A stretch of DNA of 64,000 nucleotides from Orychophragmus violaceus (Eukaryota > Streptophyta > Magnoliopsida > Brassicales > Brassicaceae): contig CM058240.1 in the NCBI GenBank assembly GCA_030180135.1, positions 68,071,581 through 68,135,580 on the forward strand. The letters run 5' to 3'. Shown one piece after another: positions 57,052 to 64,000 of this stretch (positions are counted from its first letter, which is position 1; each line of letters starts with the position of its first letter). The position numbers were made by a program, and so were the translations under genes. The notes below the pieces were generated by a model, which was not told the DNA's origin, did no database searches, and worked only from the letters and a program-made list of their open reading frames with translations.

Positions 57052-57722
57052 TGTTGGGAATGTCCTGAAATCTACCGTACTATCTCTAGAAAGTATGATA
57101 AGTGTCGAGATCAGACATAAGTCATAAATACTGGGTAATCATGATGGCTTGCTAGAGTCCGCTCATGATCTATAAGTTTAGGACTTATTACCAGCATTGT
57201 ATGATCCCTAAGGGTCACACACCATAGCTAACGGGAAAGTTAAATGGAATTAATACGGTAAGATGCAATGGCATTTACTGTATTGGATCAGATTTTTGGG
57301 CCAGACAAATACAGGCTTTTGTCTTATTTGTGTTTTGGGCCCAAAAGATTAATGAGCCATTAGTCTAATGACTTGGGCCCATTAATGAGATATAAGAGAA
57401 TCAGAAAGCCCTAAAGGAAATAACGCTTCCTGCGATTTTTCTTTCTTGGCGTGACCTCTCTCTCTCTTCATCTCTCTCTCTGATCTTCCACATCTTTGGT
57501 CTAGCAGCCGTCCCGTGCTTGTAAGAGTGTGGATACTCGAGGAGGAATAGGTGTAGCCATCTGTTCTAGCTGATCTCATCACTGCCATCCATAATCCGCT
57601 GCAATCTAAAAGGTAGTGATCAGGTTTGGTTTATGATTCATTTGACAAGAACCTAGATCTGTTTAAGGATTTGTGTTAGGTTGTAACGAGAATTAAACCT
57701 TGAAAACACTAATAATCCAATA
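57052..57722 (+). repeat. Copia-C 3' LTR
   Basis: The LTR is 671 bp, almost identical to the 5' copy, and also ends CCAATA. Confidence 0.95.
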
Positions 57723-57727
57723 CGAAC

Positions 57728-58706
57728 CATATCTAATAAAGTCCGATACAAGAGGAGTGAATTGTGAAACACTTTCACAATCTCTCAGATGATCACTAAA
57801 TTCTTGACCTAAGTATTCACCTCCATGATCTCATCGTAGAGGTTTAATACCTTTGCCAAATTGATTATGTACTTCATTTTGGAACTCTTTGAACTTTTCA
57901 AAGATTCTGATTTATGTCTTATTAATAAGACCCAACCGTACCTACTGAAATTATCAGTAAAGGTAATGAAGTACTGAAAATTTTCCTCTAGCACTAGTGT
58001 TCATCGGCCTACATACATCTGTATGTATAAAGCCCAATAAGCCTTTGGCCCATTTCATTTTTATTCGTTCGCGACGTGTGTCGACCGACACACCGTTTGT
58101 GTCGATCAACACTACCTTTTTGTTGAAAGGAGCCTTCGTCATTTTGCCCAATAAACAAGATTCACTTTACTCATTATGATTCATAATCAGATGAGCCCAA
58201 AAGCCCATCACTATGGAGCTTCTGAATTTGTTTCTCATTTATGTGGCCCAAAACGACAATACCAGAGTGAAGTTTGATTCGTATCATTTGACTTGAATCT
58301 CTTGGTATTAATGTTATAGTTAGGCACATTCTGGTTTAGAACATAAATTCCATTCTCTAATGGATTGCTACTATAAAATATATCACTGTAATCAAATGAA
58401 TAACACTTATTCTTGATTTGAGAACTGATATCCTTCCATATCCAAACAAGGATTAGAAATAATCTGTCTGCTCATAGCAGTTACATAGTAGCAGTTTTAA
58501 GTTCAAAACATGCCATAAAAGGAAAAACAAATGAAATACTCCTACGGTTAATGCATCAACTCTTGCTCCATTCACACTCATAGGTCCACTTGTCCTTTCT
58601 CCATAGTCCTACTTTTGCTCAGGCCCTGCACATTTTCACAAAATATGAGTACCACAGCTGGTATCCAATACCCAACAAGTAGGATTATAAGAAGTAACAT
58701 TTACTT
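57728..58706 (-). pseudogene. Copia-D protease and first part of integrase, broken
   Basis: On the minus strand, degraded protease sequence (about 58700-58600) is followed by the integrase finger and the start of the core (FITFTDNFSRYG near 57960). There are several frame changes. A palindrome-pair insert lies at 58064-58122. The rest of integrase continues at 49971 across Copia-C. Confidence 0.85.
58064..58122. repeat. Palindrome pair inserted in frame into Copia-D integrase
   Basis: The Copia-D frame reads APFNK, then a stretch including VVLIDTNGVSVDTRRERIKMK, then GLLGFIHTDV. Copia-A, -B and -C read straight from APFNKPNERASDLLGL into IHTDV. The extra ~48 bp contain a pair with cores at 58082 (CGACCG) and 58103 (CGATCA), 21 bp apart, and the insertion keeps the frame. 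Confidence 0.88.
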
Positions 58707-59585
58707 CTATAACATAATACCTGAAGAAGAAGTCTCGTACGTCTTCTTCAGCTTCTCATAATCTTCCAAGAATTTATTGCAGTTTCTTTTCAAATGCCCA
58801 TAACCATTACAATAACGGCATTTAACATCTTCAGAAGGATTGGTTTTAACCTTAGGAACATGGCCAGACTCGCTTGGATTCACAATCGAGCTCGTCTTGC
58901 CATCACCTTTGTTCTTACCAAGTTTCTTAAACTTATTACCCTTTTGTACCATAAGGACATTTGGGGTGTCCTTCTTGATGTTAGGTTCAGCAGTCTTAAG
59001 CATCCCATGCAATTCAGTCAACGTCTTCGTCAAGTTGTTCATGTTATAGTTCATAACAAATTGATCATAGCTTGACGGCAGTGACTGAAGAATGATGTCA
59101 GTAGCCAACTCTTGGCTAATGGGACAATCCAGTTTCCCCAGGTTATCAATATAACCCATCATCTTAATGACATGAGGACTAACTGGTTCGCCCATTGGTA
59201 GCTTGCACTCAATCAGAGACCTAACCGTCTGGTATCTCTGAGTTCGTGCCTGCTCCTGAAACATACTTTTCAGGCCAGTGATCATCTCTTTTGGCGACTC
59301 CACGTACTCATATTGCTTCTGCAATTCCGAGTTCATGGTAGCCAACATGAGACAACTCACATCCACCGCATCATTAGAATGCTTATCCCAAGCATCCTTA
59401 TCTGACTGCCAGGCATTGGCTCGGTACTTTCTGGGGAGAACTTTCTCAAGGACATAGTCTTTTTTCTCCTGTTTGAGAACAATTCTCAAGTTCCGATACC
59501 ATTCAAGAAAGTTGGATCCATTTAACTTGTCCTTCTCAAGGACGGATCGCAGGGAGAAATTGTTACGATGGTTTGTGCTAGACAT
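58707..59585 (-). CDS. gag: Copia-D gag, open frame of 292 residues
   Basis: Gag forms the virus-like particle and packages the RNA. The frame begins MSSTNHRNNFSLRS, like other Copia gags here, and includes the CCHC knuckle CRYCNGYGHLKRNC. It ends by frameshift just before protease (SSSGIML then stop, where relatives continue GIFVIEV). Gag is fully open while every downstream domain is broken. It could be read as a stand-alone gag or simply as a fragment of a dead polyprotein. Confidence 0.85.
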   Translation of the reverse strand: MSSTNHRNNFSLRSVLEKDKLNGSNFLEWYRNLRIVLKQEKKDYVLEKVLPRKYRANAWQSDKDAWDKHSNDAVDVSCLMLATMNSELQKQYEYVESPKEMITGLKSMFQEQARTQRYQTVRSLIECKLPMGEPVSPHVIKMMGYIDNLGKLDCPISQELATDIILQSLPSSYDQFVMNYNMNNLTKTLTELHGMLKTAEPNIKKDTPNVLMVQKGNKFKKLGKNKGDGKTSSIVNPSESGHVPKVKTNPSEDVKCRYCNGYGHLKRNCNKFLEDYEKLKKTYETSSSGIML

Positions 59586-60748
59586 AGCTGGAAAAACAAG
59601 GGAGTTTTAGTTATGATGTTCAAGAAATGAGAAGTCTTAACTTTTAAGAAAACTCACATTATATTCAAACAATGTTTCCTCAGATGAATATAATGATCCA
59701 AGACCCATACTTTACTAAACTTGAGTGAGCCACTGGCTATCACCCAAATTTAGCTATCTAGGTAAGCAACAACTTTGCTAGTTATATCCAATATAACTCT
59801 TGGTTGTGGATTGATATCTTATATCCAATCCACCTGATGTCTCTGAGCCCAAAACGGTTTTGATAGCCCAGTCAAGTAAACCAATCTCTTCAGTCATGTA
59901 ATTGTTGATGTCTTGCACTGCAAGTCTATCAACACGATTACCTTCTGTCTTACTCATGAAATTGTGGACATCTTGCACTGCAATTCTATCGCACAATTAG
60001 ATGGGTCTTGACAGTTGACAAGATTGGAAAGACATCAAGTATCACTTGATATTTGGTTGAGGAACGGAACCTTTTAAGACGTTCAGTTTTATTATGTTTT
60101 AATTCTTCTAATTAAATGATTTGTCTTGGTTTGGTTCTGTGGCTTTAGGTTCCATAACCTGAACCATCGAATCTGGTGTCGACCGACACTACTTTAGTGT
60201 CGATTGGTGCAGAATAACCAAAAGCAATCCGCGATAACCGATCAATCCAATTGACCTGGTTTTGAATACCGGTCAGCATCGATCGATGCTACATTAGCAT
60301 CGGTCGATGCCAACCTAATCAAACCAATCGCAATTAAACCATTCACAGCTTTCAACCATCATTAACCAAGCTCGATAACCGGTCCAATCCAATTGAACCG
60401 ATTCATCAATCTCGCAAGGTTTGTGTCGATCTATGCAACGCTTGTGTCGATCGACACTAGGCGAAAAGTAAGGTTTATTCGGGTTTTCGCCCTGCATCGA
60501 TCGATGCCGGATTGGCATCGATCGACACCATGCGAAAAACCCTAAATTTTATTCGGGTTTTCGCCCTGTGTCGATCGATGCCGGATTGGCAACGATCGAC
60601 ACCATGCGAAAAACCCTAAGACGTTTTTCGAACAAACCCTAAACTAGGTTTTTCATGAAAACGAATTTTAGCAAGTTTGTATCAACCATACACAGATTCA
60701 GATTCAACTAATCTAATCAACATGCTACAGATTCAATGGAACCCTAAA
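59586..60748 (-). other. Copia-D leader with five palindrome pairs
   Basis: Pairs have cores at 60180/60201, 60280/60301, 60427/60448, 60498/60519 and 60572/60593, each exactly 21 bp apart. Two ~74-bp units (about 60470-60545 and 60545-60620) repeat TTCGGGTTTTCGCCCTG, the pair and ATGCGAAAAACCCTAA. AACCGGTT-type stretches like those in the Copia-A leader are present. No gene is seen. Confidence 0.8.
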
Positions 60749-60760
60749 GCTCTGATACCA
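60749..60760 (-). other. Copia-D primer binding site, initiator-Met tRNA
   Basis: The reverse complement reads TGGTATCAGAGC, one base inside the 5' LTR. Confidence 0.95.
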
Positions 60761-60761
60761 C

Positions 60762-61445
60762 TGAAGGAATTTCTAGCAGATCCTAATCCAATTAGGCAAT
60801 CCTGGTCTGAATTCCAAGCCTAGGATCTAGGGTTCATGTAATTGAATCATTGAGATCTCAGAATTACCTGGTGATTAGCAGCGGAAGATTTGCAGATAAT
60901 CGAGATCTAGAGCGCCTCAAATGCTGCGCCTCTACTGGTATCCACACGCACACAAACTGAACAGCAGGGATGCTAGTGCCTTTAGAGATCCAATCTCTTC
61001 AGAGGTTTCTATCTGTGTTCTGGTGGCTGTAAATTAGGTTTTTTTGGGACGAGTTTAGGTCGACCATATATCTTATATATGTCGACTTAAACCACAACGG
61101 AATTAACCAACGATTAAACTGAATTAATCTGATTAATCCGCGAGTGCATCGATTGATACTCTCTCTGCAACGATCGATGCTGTCCCAGAACATTGATATC
61201 GAATGCATATCACATATGCATTCACTGGATCATTACATTAATGATCAACCTCGTCTTTAACGTCTAGTTTGCTTAGGTGTGTGACCCTGTAGGATCATAT
61301 AACACTAGCAATGAGTTCAAAACTCATTGATCATAAGTGGCTTCTAGCAAAGCATTATGACTACCTAGTATTATATGATTGTCTCATCTCGACAATACAA
61401 CTATCACTTAGAGCAAGTACAATAGATTTCAGGATATTCCCAACA
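60762..61445 (-). repeat. Copia-D 5' LTR
   Basis: The LTR is 684 bp. Its palindrome pair has cores at 61150 (CGATTG, one change from the other LTR) and 61171. Confidence 0.95.
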
Positions 61446-62271
61446 GAATCATCTCCAAAGGATGACACAAGAAGAAGATATTGAAGATACAATCTATCAT
61501 GCCTTAAATGGACCCAATGGAGACTTGCCATATATGGAAATTTACGGGATTAGAAGACCTCTGACCTATCTTTGGTGACCAAGAGATATTATTCAACCAC
61601 CTAAGACTTCCCAACACGTCAGTATCTCTATTACATTGCATATGATCAAACGGAGATGCACATGGACCGACTTCCCTTATTCTAACCGCAAAACATTCAT
61701 GAAGATCACATTTGGTGCCCAAATGTCCCAACGGCTACATGAGTGGTTCAAGGCATCTTTTATCAACCAGGAGATGCTCATTAATCATGGACATACTAGA
61801 AGATCTCACGCTACAAGGAAGATCAGACCACTTGCCCCAAATTCATTCCAACGGCTATATTGAGCCAATTAATCTTCTATCATTAATTCTTTGCATTCTG
61901 AGTATTTTGTTTCCATTTTCAGCAATATAGACGTTAGAATAGAGTCATGGACGAGCCTTTATAAACTCAGTAGCTCATTTGTAAAAAGGACCCTTGATTT
62001 TAAGAAATTATTCAGTAAAACGTTTTTGTTTGCTTCTGCGAAGAATTGTCTTTGTGTTTTGTCAGTTCAAGCTAAGTGTGGATTCACTTTGCTTGTGTGA
62101 TTGGCGAGTTCAGTAGCTTGTGGATTCAGGATATTCTATTCGTGGTTTAGTGTGGATTCATTCAACAAATCTATCTCCATCTTCAAACCATATCGCAACC
62201 ATCTTCTGTTCAAGGCTGAGAGAGTTACACAACCAGCAGCATTGAATCCATCTCTATCGGTGCCTGCATCA
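61446..62271 (+). repeat. Gypsy-E LTR, second part
   Basis: It continues the LTR begun at 46738 after the GAATC duplication and ends GCCTGCATCA. It is homologous to the second half of the solo LTR at 44571-45587. Confidence 0.9.
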
Positions 62272-62273
62272 TC

Positions 62274-62286
62274 TGGTATCAGAGCC
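62274..62286 (+). other. Gypsy-E primer binding site
   Basis: The sequence TGGTATCAGAGCC lies two bases inside the LTR and is complementary to initiator-Met tRNA. Confidence 0.88.
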
Positions 62287-63208
62287 GAAAGGTTCAAATC
62301 AGGTGTTATCTATCCTTTACCTTTCGGTTTTCATTGCATTTAGATTCATAGTTTCTGTTTCATTGCATCTTCAAACAAAAACCCATAAAAATATTTTGTT
62401 TCATCATATTGCTTAGTTTATAGTCTCTTATTTTGTTTGCATACTTAAAGAAAAAGCCATAAAAATCGTTTGTCTTGCATTTGATTCATCTAGTTCATTC
62501 TGTTTTTATTGTTTGCATCTTAAAATCGAAAATCTTATAAAAAGAGTATGTTTTGTTTATTTCTTTAGTTCTTTGATTCTGCATCCTTATTTTCGTTTTA
62601 AAAACTTAAAAATCAAAATCAAAAGTGTCAAGTTTTGTGTTCATGTCAATTTGTTTCATAGAGTTTTTGTTTTGTTTTCAGAAGCTCCAAAAGAAAGAGA
62701 AGAAGTTTACATTGTTTTGATCTGACTTTCATAAAGATTTTTGATTCAAAAGTGTTTATTTCCCTATTAATTACCTTTGGAATTTCGAAAACCAGAGCAA
62801 AAGCTCCCCCAAATTTGGACAGAACTTTGTTTTCCTTTTTGTTTCCAAAGAAAAACATGTGCAACATTTTAAAAAGGAAAGAACAATATTGTTTTTCAAA
62901 AACCAGCCAATTCCTTGTTTACTTCGAAAATCTTAAACCAAAAATCAATTTGTCAAAGTTCCTAAACCATATCAATTGATTTAAAGACCGAAACCAGCTT
63001 ACTTTTTGAAATTTTCCTGTTTTCAAAGAAAAGGCATAAACCGGTTTTTTCCAAATTGTTTCCAAAACTCCCTTAACCGTGTGTTTCAGCATATCAAACT
63101 TGGTTTGAAAGTTTATGGACGTGCATAACCTAGTTCAATCCTTAAGTAAAGAAGATCAGAACACATTGAAACACTTGGAGTTGTGAACTTTTTGAAGGTA
63201 CATCAAAC
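62287..63208 (+). other. Gypsy-E leader
   Basis: This AT-rich untranslated region of about 920 bp has runs such as AAAATCAAAATCAAAAG. No gene or known structure is seen. Confidence 0.6.
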
Positions 63209-64000
63209 ATGGAAGATGAAGATGAAACAAATGGTTTCAACACTTCAGAGATTGATTGGGGTGATGAAGAGAGTTCATGGAGTGGAGAAGGAGAATTCTC
63301 TGAAGAATTTAAGGCAGAAGAAGCGGCATCTGAAGCTAGCTTTGATACAGATTCTGAGTATGACCAAGAAGGAATTGAGCTTGAAGATGAACCATACTCA
63401 AGAGTCATAGCCACCAAGGACTTCCCAACAAGTCTCATGGAGTGCCCCAATCCGTGCAACATTCCAAGCCACCTACAAGTCAAAAGTCAGGTTAATTTTG
63501 GATGATGGATATTATTATTTTGGACATGAATTCTTCGTATATCCAGGAGGGAAAGTCAGCTATATAGATTGGAAAAACAACATGGAAGAGTACTTTAGCT
63601 ACTATTGTGTTCCTGATGAAGAGCGACTTCACATAGCACTTGGACAACTCACCAATGAGGCTCTAAGATATTGGAACAAAGAGGAGTATGAGAGATGGTA
63701 CTACAAGGAGCCAAAGATCAGAACATAAGAGAACTTGAAGTTGAGCATGTGGGAGAAGTATTGTTCACAGAAGAAAACTACTTATTCACTGAAGGGATCA
63801 TCAACTCCTAAACTTGTGCAAGATGCCAATACCTCTCAAACAAAGTATCAAGGTAAGTTCTTTGTCTCTAAGAATATATTAGAACTAATGTGTTATAAGT
63901 GTAAGAACTGTTAGAATTTCAGAAGCATCCATGAGGAAGCTCTGATCATCTAGTTTGGTTCATGAGACATCCATAAGAAGCTCTGAACCATAACTCATAA
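63209..64000 (+). pseudogene. Gypsy-E gag, broken, runs off the window
   Basis: An acidic N-terminus (MEDEDETNGFNTSEIDWG) is followed, after a frame change near 63500, by a typical Gypsy gag segment (KVSYIDWKNNMEEYFSYY, LHIALGQLTNEALRYW). A TAA near 63726-63728 breaks the frame, which then reads ENLKLSMWEKY. A zinc-knuckle-like CYKCKNC near 63890 follows, again with stops. The gene continues beyond the window edge. Confidence 0.72.

Larger units (their letters stand above)
49972..57722 (+). mobile_element. Copia-C: young, apparently intact Ty1/Copia retrotransposon
   Basis: Two 671-bp LTRs (49972-50642 and 57052-57722) are flanked by target duplication CGAAC (49967-49971 and 57723-57727). 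By eye the LTRs differ at two positions (G/A near 50087/57168 and T/G near 50234/57314), about 0.3%. The ends are TGTTGGG and CCAATA, so the last dinucleotide is TA instead of CA. The primer site (50644-50655), purine tract and an unbroken gag-pol are all present. It landed in the integrase of Copia-D. Confidence 0.97.
46935..61445 (-). mobile_element. Copia-D: Ty1/Copia retrotransposon, interrupted by Copia-C
   Basis: Two 684-bp LTRs (46935-47618 and 60762-61445) start TGAAGG and end CCAACA, with target duplication GAATC at 46930-46934 and 61446-61450. The initiator-Met primer site is at 60749-60760. The LTRs differ by about 1% by eye, but pol is badly damaged while gag is open. The element carries nine palindrome pairs, all with exactly 21 bp between centres. 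It inserted into a Gypsy LTR. Confidence 0.96.

Overview
The window is repeat-rich plant DNA, most likely pericentromeric heterochromatin of a Brassicaceae species. This rests on the abundance of Athila-type Ty3/Gypsy elements (tRNA-Asp primer site, ~1.2 kb LTRs), Ty1/Copia elements with initiator-Met tRNA primer sites, Helitron ends beginning TCTATACTATTAAAA, and the absence of any recognisable single-copy host gene. Everything I can identify is transposon-derived, and most of it is nested.

Left block (1-29222). A Tat-lineage Gypsy on the minus strand lies in three pieces (1-1792, 9193-10503, 28095 to about 29222). It was split by Copia-A (minus, 1793-9187, TSD GTAAG) and by Athila-1 (minus, 10504-28094, near-match TSD CTCCC/CCCCC). 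Athila-1 is itself split by Copia-B (plus, 18570-26327, TSD CCTTG). Athila-1 gag-pol has one premature stop plus the Copia-B insertion. Copia-B has one single-base frameshift. Copia-A has one frameshift and one stop.

Middle block (29223-46737). A worn Gypsy remnant (29223-32040) is followed by a decayed Athila-2 (minus, 32041-39347) whose 5' LTR runs into a very large, almost perfect inverted repeat (39346-42631, arms of 1573 bp, 140 bp spacer). The outer ends of this repeat coincide with the 5' termini of two head-out Helitrons. A LINE on the minus strand (42632 to about 46303) carries a solo Gypsy LTR with TSD TGACC. A 5S-rRNA-derived repeat and the 3' end of a Gypsy element with its polypurine tract follow.

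Right block (46738-64000). A Gypsy LTR (46738-46934 continued at 61451-62271), followed by a primer site and a decayed gag running off the window, was split by Copia-D (minus, 46935-61445, TSD GAATC). Copia-D is split by Copia-C (plus, 49972-57722, TSD CGAAC). Copia-C has an unbroken 1319-residue gag-pol and nearly identical LTRs, so it is the only element here that looks potentially autonomous.

The main unexplained signal is a short repeat that cuts across element families. It is a pair of ~14-bp palindromes built on a CGATCG-type core, whose centres lie 20-23 bp (mostly exactly 21 bp) apart. I located 39 such pairs by eye. They lie in LTRs, leaders and in-frame inside coding regions of Athila-1, Athila-2, Copia-A and Copia-D, but not in the Tat element, the LINE, or the two youngest Copia elements. 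In one case a pair has been inserted in frame into an integrase gene where the three related copies have none. The arm sequence is characteristic of the element that carries it. This looks like a recognition-site or structured-RNA system that evolves with the elements; its function is unknown.
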